A stretch of DNA of 64,000 bases from Phytoseiulus persimilis (Eukaryota > Arthropoda > Arachnida > Mesostigmata > Phytoseiidae). The notes under the pieces were generated by a model. The model worked only from the letters and a program-made list of their open reading frames with translations. It did not search any database and was not told the DNA's origin. Each line of letters begins with the position of its first letter. The stretch's first letter is position 1. Location of the stretch: NCBI GenBank assembly GCA_037576195.1, contig CM075103.1:2170001-2234000 (forward strand). Direction: 5' to 3'. The position numbers and the translations under genes were made by a program. Shown piece by piece: positions 44,641 to 59,801 of the stretch.

Positions 44641-47600
44641 CCAAGATTTTCCCCCGTCATGGCGTTGAGTTGACAGGTTGCGCTTCAAGGTCACCATGTT
44701 TTCCGGTCGAGGTATGTGATACGATTGGCGGTTCACACTTCTGCGCCGTCTAGAAGGAAAATGAAACTACGTCTCGGAGGATGATGCGTCTCCTTTCCAG
44801 TTTCAGGCAAACACAAATTCGTGCCGAGCTACGGCGTCTGGAAGGGAGCAACATGAGTTCAGTCAGATCAGAGCTTTCCTGAGAATTCCTTGAAACTCTT
44901 GAATTCTGCCACAAGCGGGACCGTTGCTCTTCTTCGTGTCTTCCTTGATGCAGACCAAATGAAAATGTTCCAAGCCGGCTTTCCGACTGACCATGAGCAG
45001 AGGTTCACTCGCGAAACTCATTCAATGAAGTTGAACTGAACTCGTCAAAGTGAATTGACAAATCAGCGTAGATCAACGTGATGTCAAATACATTATAACC
45101 ACTGGGGTTTGGGGAAGCGCGGCACTGAACGCAAGTGAAGACGGTGGCCGACGTTCACGTCGTACTCCCGAGCAAGGCCTCCCTGTGAAGAAAAGCACAC
45201 ACGCCCCCTCTCCCCTTCATTTTCTGCCTGATCTGTCTTCGTTCAGGGTCACCGAAACAAGCTATGCTGTTCTTTGCAGCCTTATGAGATCCGAGTCGCC
45301 GAGGAAGCTCCCACAACAAGCGGTGAACTTCGCCGAGGTCACGGGCCATATTGTCGAGCCATACTTGACTGCCGACGTCTCATCGATCTCGCCCCTCCCC
45401 CGCCGCTGTGGAAATTGCTGTGAGAGGGGTTTGTAATGAAGTCCGTGTCGAATCAGGATGTGACGATCCAAGATTCGGCGATAGAAGGCAACGCCGATGG
45501 TCCACGGGGATGGCAAGCTATCGTGATTCCTGGCAGACCGTTTTTCTGATTGGCTAAATCAGGGGTCTCGATATGATGCCTCCTTCATCTGCTCCCTTGC
45601 ATGACCTTATCGTTATTCACCGAATTCGTGGATTTTCGATTTTCAGGAGAACCGGGACTGTTTTGCAGGTCCCCACACCAAAGGAGATTCGAATCACCAG
45701 AGGCGTGTAGATGTGCAGTAGAAACGCTTGTTCTAGATGTTGTTTGACGATGAACTCCCGAACGTCTGCGGAAATGGTTTCTTGACACCTCAACTCGACG
45801 CCTCCAGAAGCGTGGTATCTGGACACCCCTTGAGCGCAGGTGTCCAAAGCTCGTCCCGCCCTTGAGGAGTGGCGGTCCTGTTTGTGTGGAATGCTTCGGC
45901 TGCCCATACGAGCGGTCTGCGGTGGATGCTGTGCCTGAATCGCTCCTTCTTGTTAACTTCGCTATAGCTTCGTTAGGAGGGCACCGAGTGGTGTATCTCT
46001 GACCGAGAGGTATCGAGTTGTCCGCATACCGAGTAGGGACCAGGATATGTGTTAGATAGCTCTGCAGCTCGCGAGCGAGTTCATTAGCTGCTGAATTGAA
46101 CTTGTTGGTGGGTGTGACGACCTGACCTACTCACGGGACACTCTTTGGACAACTGATGAGAATCTCCTGAAGCCATTCTCTGCTCGCGGAAGAAGGTCAC
46201 AGCAACAACATTGTCCCAATTAATTTTTTCATGACGGAGGACTTCGCCCATTTTCCTCGCGGCAGATCGACTGATCCGCAGGGCACCACTGGTTCCTGGT
46301 ATTGGAAGCGGAGGTATCGTTGTTCGTTGTATCATCCACATGTTGCGTCATCTACTTGTTTCATAGTTGAGCATCGCTCATCGGTTCTCGGAAGTCGTTC
46401 CCCGTGCCGAGCTCTGCAAGATCCTTCTGGTTTCATCTTTTGATTCGTTCAGGTGATAGCCGTTCCAAAAATCCCGAGAGAGCAGATTTTCTTTTCCGAC
46501 GTATCCGTTGTTGCAGTCGAATGGTTGTGCTCGTCCTGTTCGGCAAACGAGATGGTTACACCTCGTGGTCCTCACATGGTCAGAGCTTCCCAACATCACT
46601 ACCTTCGCCAGACTCTTGTAGCAACCTCTCTCGCTGACCGAGGGCTGGGATTCGCAGAAAACTCTCAGAATAGCCTTAATCTGTTGCTTCCGATCCACAG
46701 CGTCACCCCCAACAAAAGTCGAAACGGGCACCGCACTTGTGCAACGGGCGTCTTCTTGTCCACGATTCCTGTGACCTGGGCTCCACACTTCTAGGAGAAC
46801 CTCTCCCACCAACACGTAAACGGAATCAGTGAACGCACAGAGTCTTCTAGAGGAGCTACGCACGCAGAGGATGGATGTCGTCTCTGCTTGCGGAGGCCCT
46901 GGTTCCTCAACTGTTTCAGTACTATACCAACTTCGTGTCATTGGTTTCGAAATCGGGTTTTGTGGTCATGAGAGGTGATGTGGATTATTGAACATCTCAT
47001 GCACAGTATTAACGTTAGACGTTTGGATGGATTCCCTATCGTCGAGCTTTCAACTGAATTCGGAGCAAAAGCTGTTCCGATTAGGATTGGGTCGAACAAG
47101 GTGAGCCAAGAAAGATACGCTGAATTTTGTAAGCCTTCCAATGAGTCTGAGTTCCAGAACCGTGTCCAGATCTGGGTCACTGGGCTAGAAGAAATCAGGT
47201 CTTGCAACCCCTCTGTTCGGAGAAGCCCGGTTGAGCCTCCCTACATGTAACTGAGCCCGAAAAAAATAAACACCGTTCCGCTTTTGAGATTCATCGGGAG
47301 GTTCAGCTCATGGACTCGCTGGAGTCGGATGTTTCCATATGGGTCTCGATCCTGAACTCCATTCGAAAAGTGAGTTGCTGTGAGGTTCCCGATTGCTTCC
47401 TCCTATCCTTCATATTTTAGAACTAGGTACATATCGAGGGAACTCGGCAATATAAACAAAGTACACGGGTATGCGCAAACCCGTGCATAGGACGATGCCG
47501 AGCGAATCCCTCAGGTTGACTCATCTGGCAGTCCATATGGCCGAGCTGAATGGAGAGTCTGGTGGTTTTGACGGAAGAATTTCAACGTGCTTTTTCGTGC

Positions 47601-47801
47601 ATAGCTTTCGAGAGGGAAGTCGTAGAAATTCCAAGTGCATTGTCGCGTCTCTTCGAGAAGAAGAGAAAGAATATTCGGCCATATGCTAAGCAGCCATGCT
47701 CCCTCGCGCCGTGGAGCCTGCACTCATTCGCTCACTCAGTGAATTAAACCCTGCGAAGGAATGTGCAGTCCAAAGCACCTGCCATGAGCTTCGCTGGCTC
47801 A

Positions 47802-47817
47802 CCGACAGGGGGCGCTA
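47802..47817 (+). promoter_or_regulatory. Strong CTCF-like motif
   Basis: CCGACAGGGGGCGCTA matches the bilaterian CTCF core (CC-N-x-N-AGRKGGC-GC) at almost every position. About 9.4 kb past the Stac stop, it would suit a domain boundary, but binding is inferred. Confidence 0.4.
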
Positions 47818-50800
47818 CCGGCCGCGCGGATCGCATCACCATCGAACGTCCGGAACCAACGAGCGGAAGACCAGAACAAAACTTCATTCACTCGTTTGGT
47901 TCAGGCGAGCGAAGTGGTGCTGGACGGTGAACGTCGGCGCGGCGCAGTCAACGTCGTGAATGAGATCGGCAGTTGTGGCAAGCCGCCGCTCCTGTCAAAA
48001 TCGAGTGACCAAGTGAATGAGCTCCGGCTCTGTAACAGACTACTACGCCTCGGATTAATCGCATCAAACGCACTGGGGACTTCAGGTGAATATCTCAGAT
48101 TTCTCTTCAGCTGTTCGTTCCCAAACCGATGCGCTAGCTCGGCGAGTTTAGGGAGCAATTGTTCTGGCACCCGAAAGGCGTTGACCGCAATTCATTCCCT
48201 ATGTTATAACTCTATTTCGTGAGGGTATTTTTTCTGGATTCCGCTCGCGTCATCGTGTTTCCAGTCCGGTTTCGATCGATCGAGAAGATTTTTTCAAGCA
48301 TCTCCGTCGCGCGAGTAGCGATGGACTGAACCTGGATGCAATCGATTTGAAATTTCCCGAAGGGGCGAATCTACGGCATTGTTTTGCGAATTCTCTGTGT
48401 CTCGCATCGTCGGGCTGCACTTGTAGGGATAATGGCCCAGAATGAAATTAGAATGAAATGTGGAAGCACCAAAACGTTGGGCGGACCATCTCCGAACTCT
48501 GCGTGGCTCGGACAAGACGGTGTCAGAAGCCGTACTTATCCAAAATGTTTTCCTTACGCAAGACCAAAATTAAATCTCCCTCTCAGCCTCGGCGTTGAGC
48601 CGCAGGGCCCTCCGGCCGTCATTCTTCCAGAGGCAGCGGAGTCCACAGCTTCGGATCGAACGCCAGAACAATTTGTCGCTTCGAATGAGTTCCGGCGTTC
48701 AGTTTGTCATTGGAGCCAGAAAAAAATGCCCAGACAAAAATCAATGAGGTCCGATTGGCGCCCAACGGATGAAGCACGTTCACTGGAAGGTTCAAACAGC
48801 TTTCGTATGGGAAATGGAAACCCAGCAGTTGGACACGGTTTTATCTTCTGCGACCGCTGTTGCCACCCGAAGGAACTGTGGAACAGCCTAGTGCGAAGGA
48901 TTACGATGCGGAAGTTTTTTTCTTTTGAATTCTTCACGTTTTGATGATCTTTGGCGTTCGCAGTTTTAACGTCATCAAAAGTCGAAGACTCATCGTGAAC
49001 AGCTCCGCCGATGAATGAACCGAAACAACGGGGTCTCTTTATGCCAGCCTGCTTGCTGGAATTCCGTTTCGTTCTTTTTTCTGCTTCTCGGTTTCTGAAC
49101 AATGACGACAATTCTGCGGCAGCGGATCGTTGAAGATTCACTTCAGCGAGACATCCGCCAGGGTTGCAGGTTTCTGAAGATATTCACATCGCAAACTTGA
49201 GTCGTCAAATACTCCATCTTCCCCAAAGTCAGCTCTCTCGGTGTCACCTTGCGCCACTACTTCCAGAACTCTCTCTGAAGTCCATTTTCCCTTTTTGTTC
49301 TTCTTGTTCCTATGAGATCGAACAATGCTGCTCCTACGTCGTCTCCGCGGAAGGTCGCCGCCGCTAAATCACGCGCGGAATCGTCCGCCAGCTGACCAAG
49401 GAATCAGTTCGTCCATCCGTTCTCCGGCCCGCTCGTTAGCTCGCGCGATCGATTCGAATTCCATTCGATGCGTATTTGAGGCGTATGGAGCCAGCCAGCA
49501 TTCACACATTTACTCACGCGCGAGCATCTGTTCGGCGAGCACGACGTCGCAGGAATGTCGTCGATGGGTCATCGGTAACGACAATAAGCAGCGCTGCACA
49601 AAGCACGCTCGTGCTAGTTGACAAAGCGAGCTCGTAGGCTGCACGGTCGTTCTCTGCTCGAGGTGAACCTGTTCGCCGCTCACAAATATAGTGCGTATGG
49701 CACAGGCACCTGCCCATAGAGTTTCGAAATGCTCGCTGTAGTGAGTGCAATAAATCCATGACGATCACGATCGATCGCTTATGAGGGACGCTGCATCCGC
49801 CGGATCCGATGATCTCGCATCGAGCGCTAACGTAGCTACCAGCTAACGAAGAGGAGCCCTCGGAGATCTGATCGAGAATCTCCGGGTTCTCACCGATACT
49901 CATGGATAAGTATCGTTGATCAGGAGCGTTGCGTTCGCAGATTCCTCACGAACGATTTGGGGGAAAGTCCCTGGAAAGCCAACGATTCTCGGCCAAGGTT
50001 GGCCGTCAAAAAAAAAAACTCGGGGAAGTCTCATAACCGTGATTTCGCTCGCTAACCAGCACCAGAAGTTGACGCTGAGGCAGACGCCAGGTGTAGCAGC
50101 TGTTGATGGGGAACTTCCCTGCGCTTCTCTACCGCATTCCAAACTCATGTCTCTTAGAAGCCCCCAGCTAGGCAAAAATGCTCATACTGACATTGCGCGC
50201 AAAGACTGCCGGCAGCTTCTGGCGCCCTGATAGTCAGGCCAGGGCTGGGAACTGCATTGAGCTCGGTTGCCCGCCATCTGGCACAATGTTTTGAGCGGCC
50301 CTCCAGCGACTAGCGATCCTCATCTGCTCCGGTTGCTGGTTCATAGTTTGACATATGGGCACTGCAACTCGGACCGCTGCTGGAATGTTCGAGAGCTGTA
50401 GTTCCCATACAGTCTTACCTCAGTCCTGCGGTCCCGCGGAACACATGGCAGCCGATGCGGGACTCTGACTCAAGCTGGTTTGAGTGTTTTTCCGCGCGAA
50501 CTTTGACCTCGGATTTGAAACGGGCGCTGCTTACCAACGGAGGTGACTCCACTCTTTCCGCAAGCGGCGGCTGTTCGTGATTCGGTGAATCTGGGAAGGA
50601 TTGCGCGGTCGTTTGGTGAAGCGCGCTAACGAGCTCTGCGACATGCGGAATACCCGTCCCGAATCATTCTACGCCTCTCAAGATCAAATGAATTCGCTGC
50701 GCAGAGTCAGAACAGCCCAGAGTGTCTGGAGAAATCGGGGAAGCATCCGTCCGAGATGGGGGGCATTCATGGACACGAACGGGCTCAAAAAAGCTCCTGC

Positions 50801-53147
50801 ATTCACTCGTGCTGGACTATTTTCGAGCCGTCCGGCTATTCTATACGGAGTGGGCTACAACTGAAGTTCAAGTCCAACAGACTGGAATTCATTGTAGTAT
50901 CGATCGTTCAGTCGTGTGTCCCCTGATCCGGGCTGACGCTGAAGTTATCGTCGGGTCGTTCTTCCTTCTTTGACGTAGGTTGCTGCAACAGCGAATCAAA
51001 GTGCTTCGCTAACAAAGTGCTGATTAAGAAAAGATCCGTGGTGCTTCACTGCGATGACGACCCAGCAGACTATTGCTGCTGCCACGGCTGCAGCTCCAGC
51101 TGGTGCTACTGCTTCATTGTGAGCTTTCGACAATGGAACCAGCTAGTAAGCCAGCAATCATCAAAGTAACCAACGGAACAGCCGACAAGCCATCCAGTCT
51201 CCCTGCTTCCACTCGGTCAGATAGCAAACTCAATGTGATTCACGAGCAGCGCCGAGGAGAATTCGGAAGACTTGGCGATTGTTTCATTCGCGTCACGGCT
51301 CCACACTGCTGTTTTAATTTTGCCTTGCGCCTTGGTTGTTGGGTTCGCTGTCCAAGTCCAGAGAGCACCAAAGATCGTTCGAGATGACAGATTCGAGTGA
51401 CATAGCGCACCGAGCAGAGGCTGCGTACTTTCCCATGAGAGCCGCATTCCTCGACAACAGAGGCAAAAATCACCGATCGAGATGCACGTTTTGACGCGCT
51501 AGGTTTTGCATCAAGCGTCACTCATCGGTGAGATTTGAGGAGAACTGGCGAAACTCGAGGGGAAACGGAGACACTGCCAAAAATGTTTGGCAGACGATGC
51601 GAATATTCACTTGAACACGCTTCTCCTCCAGCAATTACAAGAAGACGCTTTCTGTTGTTGTTGAATCTTCCCATTGTTTGTATGCCAGGTAAGGGGGAGA
51701 GGATATGTGGAATTTTTTGCCGAGGTAAGGGGAATCCACTGTATCGGCCCGACCGTCCCATCAGTGATGGAGTGGCGTGGAGAAACGTGTTCTTGTGTCA
51801 TGCAACCACTCCAGAAACCGTTTGATTAGCACATGTGAAAAAACAGATGAATCAGATCGAGGTCATCTCGCCGGAGAACAGTCGCTTGGGGCCAGTCATT
51901 ACGCGAACTCATTGGCGAATCGGCTTGGCTCAGTCTACCTGCAATGTCGAGAGCCATTATGGACAAAATTAAGGAAACTGCTCTTTCCTGATAGAGGCGC
52001 CGTTGTATTCAAACGCGTCGTTCGAAGTGACGCTCACTTCAGTCGGCGATCCGTTCTGTCGCTAGCTCGGACGAGGTCTCCCTTATCAGGCCTGAAGAGT
52101 CCTCAAGGCCGCTGGAGGAAGTTCGATGCGTGGTCTGAAATCAGAATTAGCTGCTTCATGGAGACGAAACCTACGCTGATAAAGTCCACGATGACGATCT
52201 TTTTTTAGAATTCCTTCACTTTATTACGCGTTCGCCGCGGATGAATATCGGCTCGACACTCCCGACGCCCCGAGCATTCGTTGATTGTTCGAGATGAACG
52301 GGAGGGAATTCATCAGAAAATTGAATATTGTTGCGATGCTGAAGACGAGGATTCAATCAGGTTCCATTCTGCTTTGTTTGAGCATCGCGTTACGCTGATT
52401 GAGTTACAACCTTGTCCGCTGCCTTCAGGAGACTGTTCCCCGGCTGTAGCGAGCCGCTGGAGTTCTCTGCCTGTGCCTAGAGATTCTGTTTGCATCGAAC
52501 TTCGTCAGTCCCCGTCAAGATTTTCTTCGTGATAGGAGCAAGGGCCGGACGGACGCCCCGGGCAGCAAACATCGGAGCTCCAGGAAGAAGCTTCGGGAGG
52601 TTTGAGGGCGGCTCCGATCCTCATTGATTCGACTCGTTGCGTCTCACGCGGAGCAAATACTGGCATTTCGGAGCTGACGGTCGAGCAAAAGGGCAAAAAT
52701 ATATGAATCTAGATATCTATTATGGTCCTTTGTGACTGCAGCCAAGCGACATAGACCGTCGGTTGGTGGGTCGGCTGGCCATCAATGATTTGATGTGGGT
52801 GGCGTCCGGTGAAGCCCGTTGAAACCGTCTGTTGGCCCCCAGAAAGAGGCCTTTGGTCAGAAGTACCCTTGTGTCGGAGAAGGAGTTCCATTCCTAACGG
52901 TGCTTTATTCTGCCCTTCATTTGGCTGTCCTTTGTTCAACGGCTTGAGAACCTTCGGAGTGATGTCGACAATCTCAAGAAATCTCACGCGATTTCAGGAA
53001 ATCAAGTTGTCCATCCGGTCGGGAAGACATCACTCACTCACCCGCACGCTCGCGTACCGGCGTTGCGGGTCGTGTTGCTCGGTGGGAAACCTTCTTTGAC
53101 TCCGTCCCAATCCGGCGTCGACTATGCAACGGGACCGAACTAACTTT

Positions 53148-53164
53148 CGAACGAACGAACGAAA
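53148..53164. repeat. (CGAA)n short tandem repeat
   Basis: Four copies of CGAA. Confidence 0.8.
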
Positions 53165-55333
53165 ATCATACTCCCTATCACGTGACAATAATGAGTTCCG
53201 GGGCACCCAAGCAGTGTTTGCTCCCTCATGTGGTTCACCGTCGTCCGGTCCTCGAGACAAAAAATTCCAATCTGAGTGAAATTCGCTTTTCCCACGCAAG
53301 GCATCGTAACAACGGTGATGTCTTCAACTGAGAAGCCGCAAGTCCATCGAGAGTGTGCAATGAGCGAGTCGGGGAGGCGAATCCAGAACGACGCCGACGG
53401 ATATTTTGTACCCTGATTGAGGGTGGTTGAAGACCAATTCCACAGGGTTGGGCACCGAGGTGACCATGATCCGATCATCCCGTCACTGGACCGCTGGCAA
53501 CATTGAGTTTTCCCTCGTTGCTGCCATCTTGACAAGTGTCGCTTCCCCAGCAGCCACCATATGAACCTTCGAGTGAACTTGAAGCCCCCGGACCATTCTC
53601 GTTGGTCGGGATTCTGATCCATTCTTCACTATCACGAATTCAGCCATGAAGCAGGCCATTTTATCAAAATTAGTTGCTCGAATGACAGTAAAAATAGCTG
53701 CTTCGCGTTCTCAGAATGAAAACCCATTAACCGGGCCTGTTGATGGAGACAGAAGACGCTGTCAATCGCTGAGTCATGCACCGAGTTGACTGCGGAGTGA
53801 CCGATCACCGCGAGGGGCTAGATTTTGCACTTTTCCACAAAATTTGTCGAAATTTGCCTTTCGTTCGAATTTAACGATCTTTTGAAAATTCACGGCCAAA
53901 TATTCTAGAGCTTTCAAAACATGTTCGTTCCGACAAATGTTTCGGATGGAGCGAAAATTGTTACCCAAACACGTCCTCGTTGCGCTCAGTTGGATGTACC
54001 CTTCGTTCTATCAGGATCGCCGATTGTCGAGGTTCGTGGTCTTGTCGATGACGGCTATCAGCACCTTCCTGAATTATCAGCAGGCACACGCGAAAAAAAG
54101 CGAGGTGCGCTTCTGTCCAACTTCGTCTCGGAAGCCTGAGAGCCAATTCCCATTCGTGAGAACTAGGTTTCCTCGTCTCTTCTTCAGCTCCCACGTTACG
54201 TGGAATTTCTGTTGAAGGCTCCGAAGTCAGTGACGTGATGAGTTCTGGGGGTTCACAGCGGCCTCGACAGCCGTATTGCAACGACACCGGGAGGTGTTTG
54301 CTTAAGGTCGACAATGTTTTTCAAGTCGTGATAAATTAGAAAAGTTCGAATCGATGTGTTGCTTCAAAAAGCGACCGTTTTCGAACGTGGCCGCCGCAGA
54401 GCAAATGAAAGATCTTAGGTGCGCAGCGGTGGTAGCGGCAAACGTAAAGGTTATTCCTTTGTTAGGTTCGTGATGAGCTTCGCCCACCAATGAGAGTTCA
54501 AGGGCGGCAACAACGGTGGTGGCGGCGGCGTTGACGGGCCGCAGTTGATGCGAGTGCCGTCGTAGCAGCCGGCATCGTTGAAGGATTAGGAAAGTTGTCT
54601 TTTTCCAATAGAATAATCAACTCTTGGCGCAGAAAATATCAAAACTTTTCAGTCGTAACGGACAGCGCTGGCATTTCAACGACCATTTCACCGAACCATA
54701 CATGCCCACAAAGAAAGGCCTGCGGTTATGGCTGGGGCTAATAAGGGTATAGCGGGTCAACCCTCAGCCGCGGATGAAGGCGAAATCGAAATCGCAATGA
54801 AAACGAAAAGTGACTCGTCTCAACATTGTCACGTGACATTCGGAGAACCCTGTGCAGAACCGACGAGCCCAAGGAACGTAGCGGACTCATAACGGCAACG
54901 AAGCCAATAAGCAGGGCTGAAGATCCGGTGGGACACAACCGGTGAACTGGACTGCATTTTTCCATTCGGTGCAGTGAAATCAAATGGCAATCAGTCATGA
55001 TTCAATTCCATTCAGAGAGGTGGTATAGCACAAGGCTCCAGCAACGCCACGACTACGCCAAACGACTTGAGAGATGACGGTTCCGTTCGCTGTCAGTTGG
55101 CGTCTTTTCGCTCCTTCCCCTTCGCTTTGTCACTCCTTCGGTGCAATTTTTCGTCGCCGCTTTCGAAGTCTGAAACCCTAAAAAAACAAGTGATACCGGC
55201 CTGGGGCTCTTTCAATGGCTGAGGTTTTCAGCACTCGACGGAGAAAAAACGCAGGCGTTGCTTTAGTTTGTCTAGCGCCTCTGTCGGTACCTCGGTGTCG
55301 GTTCTCCGTCCGTGTGTCGATCAATTCGTCAGC

Positions 55334-55356
55334 TCATCCATCCATCTATCCATCCG
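55334..55356. repeat. CATC-type short tandem repeat
   Basis: CATC units with one CTATC variant. Confidence 0.7.
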
Positions 55357-58300
55357 CCTGTTACTGCCAACGGAATCAAGATGTTGCCGAGGGTAGTTTC
55401 GGTTCGTCTGCGTGCGCGCGTTGAACGAACGGACACGCCACGACGTTTTGCGCTGCGACCCAACTCACGCATCGTGTCTTCGTTTTCGGTCGTTTGCACT
55501 TTGCAGTGCTGCGCTATGAGAGCGGGCGGGGGGAAATGTTCTCCACAAGAGTTTCTGAGATGGAACATTCGCATTTTCTTCCTAGTGCGCTTCTTGTCTA
55601 TTTCAATGACGGAAACTGCATCGAAAAGATCATAACGATCTTATCGGTCTTTTGCTATCGCAGCTGCTGTTCCGTTTCGCATTGCGACTGCGACGTCACA
55701 ATCCGGTTGCAGCGTCAAATGACTCGGATTTAGCGACAATATGGGTGGCTGGCGTCACTTGATCGCCGAAGCGCAATATTACAACACGCAGATATTTCGT
55801 TCGACTTCTCTCTGTCTATCATAAATAATTCAGGCTTGAATATTCCACCATCGGAATAATTTCAGTGGGATCGGTAGAATCGGCGCGAATATTTTTTTCT
55901 GAGAATAAAGTTTCAGAAGTTGAGAAATCTCGGACGAAATCTAAGTGACTCCTTCTGACATCCTCGAAGCGATTGCCGATATCACTGCTGACCTTGATAT
56001 CGAATCTGCGTTCAGCCCTCACCGTTTTTTTGCAACCGCACTCCGGTTGACAGACGTTTGACGACACTTGACGAAAGGTGTGCGCTCACAGCGAGCGGCA
56101 GCAAACATTGACTCATTCCTTGTGTTTTCTTTGCCGACGCATCAATCAGCAGCCTCCACACTTATATTCCAATAGTTCGGTCGCACTTCAAGCCAGCTCA
56201 TCCTTCCATCTGTTGCTGCGTAACTCATTCCGGAATCCGGCAGAGCAAGGTTTTCTGAATCCACTTACAGCCAACACCTGTCAAAAATGCTGACCGACCA
56301 GAAGCCGATCTTGCTCTGAAAGACGACTCGGGAAACAAAAGAATAAGCAAAGGTCGGTCGCATGGTTGTCGGGAAGATGAGCAGACAGCGAGCCAGCCGC
56401 AATCTCATTTTCTCGTTTCTCAAACGGAATCCGTCTTTTTTTTTAAGCGTGGTTCTCGCTGCCCCTGGAATGGTGGCATTCGCTGTGTTTTACACAGTTT
56501 CGATCTAAAGGCGCACGCCGCAAGCGAAATTCAAGAGTCACCCGACCGAGAAACTGATTGTTTCCTAAGAACTCCTCAAAAACTTCTTGTGGGTGGGTCG
56601 GTTCGGTCATACAGCTGTGTCCCTGCACTGCAACTGTCACCGCACCGGCCGTCACAGCCACTCGAGACTCTGTACAGTCGCTGCAACACGATGTCGTTGT
56701 TAATTATAGGCGGCCCTCGCCAGTCTGTCGGGGCGAGCTGTCAAGAGTTCGGTCGGAATCATCAACGGTCTCAACCTGGGAGGACCATTGCGAATCGGAG
56801 GACCAAGGGGTGCAGCGTTACGACAGCTAATGTCGTGAATATTTTCCTATCCCGAATACGTTCCGCCTTGAATCCGACATCAGAATCAGAACCATGGAAT
56901 TCCGAAACCGTCATTCCAGTTCGAATATTTCCAGAGTCGTCAGAAACGGAAAAAATGGAGGGAATTTCATTAGACTCCTTGAACGCAGTAGCCGTAATGC
57001 AATCAAATTGAGTCAATGACGTGATGTTTGCGTCGTTCTCGGAAGAAGGTTCAAGAGAAGACAGAGAGGTTTTTCCACTGAAACCGTCGTGAAACACTCC
57101 GACAGTGTACGTGCACAAATAATGTCCGTCGTTCCGGAACTCTCGGAACAATCGTTATTACGATCGGGCTCCGCCGACAACCAGATCTTTCGACGTGAAT
57201 TACCGACCTGCGTTCGCTCGAAGCTGAGCTCGGCTCCCGGCAGAGGGTATTTATCCGAAAGAACGAATCGGTAACCGATGACTCATAATACAATTTGTTG
57301 ATCGTAGTTCCCAGTAGGGGAGGAAGACGCGCTCGCTTTCTCGGGACTGCTTCTCTCGCAACAGCGACCAGTGGAACTGTCACGGAAACAGAAAAATAGA
57401 CGGGAACAATGGTATAAACGATTTTTTCCACCAGCAAACAGAATTGCTTTTCGTTTAACACGTGGTGCCTGACTCGGAGCAAGATTGCGCGATCACGATG
57501 AGGTGTTGGTGATGCGATTCGACGCAGCATAGAGAGACCGCAAACCGGATTTTCGGATGAACTCCCTTTTTCGGAAACGCCGCTGTTGACTGCCGAAAAT
57601 CCAATATCAGTGCGATAGCGGACCGCCAGGAACATGCAAGCCAATCACGTCGAATCCGATTCGTTACAATCGGAGTCGGTACGCGGTCGAGCACGTACCC
57701 AACCAGGGACCGACAGCCATTTTCCAATCTATCAGCTGGTTGACAACCTCTTGGTTGATGTAACAACTATTCCATAAAGCGTTTGAAAGAACAGATGAAG
57801 TGCATTCAGTCGTGAGGAGTTTCTGAACAATGATTTGCTTGCTCGTTGACTCCGTATGGGTGGTTTGCATGTGTTTTTACCAACCCTGACACCAATGTCG
57901 CGCTTCGTAGACTGTGGGCCTTCGCCTGCGGCCTTTAGTCGGCTTGCGGGCCTGACGACACACGGGTCCAGACCATGGATTGATAAAGATAACTTATTAC
58001 CAGTTCTGAACTCAAACCCGAGCTTCCTTTCAATATTTTGCCGAGAGTTCTGGCGGCCGGTGTCATTCCATGTCTGGTCAGAGGTACCATGTTTTCACGG
58101 CATCAATTTCCATCATGGCTCTCTGATGTTCCACTGAACTCATCGCTGAGTCCTCTTTCTCTCGGGTGACTCTAGCAAATCATGATCTCATCTCTGTTGC
58201 GTGGACTGAAACTTTGTCCATTTATCGATCCTCACCGGATTAGGCTACGAGCATAATCATTACCGATGGAAGTAGCACAGGAACAAATCGAAGGACGGCG

Positions 58301-59801
58301 TTCTGGTGAGAACTTCGTACCGCTCGATCCCTGCCCTGCAGCATCCGATCTTGTGCCAGATGTCAATTACTCCTAATATCATATGATTATTATATTCATG
58401 CCGGAGTATCATTACGACCCCCAGGACGGAAGGCTATCAAAACGCCACACGGAACTCTTCAAAACCATGGCGTTGAAGCAGTACCACCTCACTGCCTGAT
58501 TGTGGTGGAAAAAAATTGGGCTCCTTTCCCGCCACACGGAACTCATCCGAATGGGCGGCGTTACGATTCATACAAGTTTGAATGGGAAAATGGCAACATC
58601 TAACTTCATTTTCAAGTCGAACCGCTCAAACACGGATGGGCGATAGTAGCGGCAGGCAGTCAGGCCGTCAACCATCAGCTACCAAGTAGGCATGGGACCG
58701 AAGCAGACATCACCGGGCCCTTGTTGTCGCTCACTAGCCAATGAGCTTTGAAAACGACTCGAAGTTTGCTTTGCTCTTCTTCTCGGTTCACGTCGCAGGA
58801 CTTTCATCGGATATACCATCGAACTTATTCTTCGTGAGACAAGCAAATATGAAACATCTCCATCGTTATAGGGAACCGAATCCAACAGGCGCTGTCGAAC
58901 GAGATCCGCCGCTGCCGCGATTGGTTTCGGCGCAAGACTCCTAAACCAAACACACCGATTAGCGATATACCTGGGATAGATCAGTTTCTTTCGCACCAAG
59001 TCGTTCGACTTTAAGGTCTCGGCGCCTGTTCGTCAGTGTTCAAAAGTATGATGAATCAGTGACCACCGTGTCGTATCTCATTGATGGCTATATTCGTTCG
59101 TTTCCCAAGCTTCCGATGGGTGCTCGTCTGTCAGAGAGCTATCTTTCATCGGAGAATTCCCTGCGATTAGGGGGGATTCGGGAATACCAGTCAAGCCACT
59201 GATTCGGGAATCACTCTTCACCTCTTGGGAGTCTCTTCTGGACAACGATCGGAATTTTGGGTGTTCTTGAGGAGAGCCCCCAATATGAAGTGTAAAACGA
59301 AAATACCATTCCGTCATGGCTGTATTCGGCAGCATTTTCAATTCACTGTCCGGTCATTTAATCCACTGACCCCGCAGTTGTGGCGGTCGGAATACAAGTG
59401 GAAGCGGTCACGCAACTGGCGCCCTGGGCTCTCGACGGGACAACCAATAACAGCTTCAATGCTCCATTTGTAATTTGTTCAATATGCCCAATGTCGTGAC
59501 GAAATCATAATGTGCAGAATCAGTTACGCCAGTCTTTCTTTGAATCGCAAGTTTTCGACCTGCCGCGAAGAATATCTGAGACGACGGCTTTTGTCGACTG
59601 CGGATCGAAAGTAATTTCGATTAGTTCTGTTGCAGCTAGCCACTAGCTCTGGGCGGAATCCACCGACGTCAACTTGTGAGTCTCGTTTCCCTTCGCCGTT
59701 CTTCGAAGCCGACTGTTCCGTGGTTTTTTTGCGTCCAATCGACAGTCTTCAGACGCTCGTCGCTATGCCCAACATAAAATAGCGCTCGGAAGTGCAAGAA
59801 A

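Noticed and set aside
46084..47207. Chain of minus-strand frames, including one of 187 codons
   Set aside because: Some stretches look protein-like, but no known motif and no compatible splice pairs were found.
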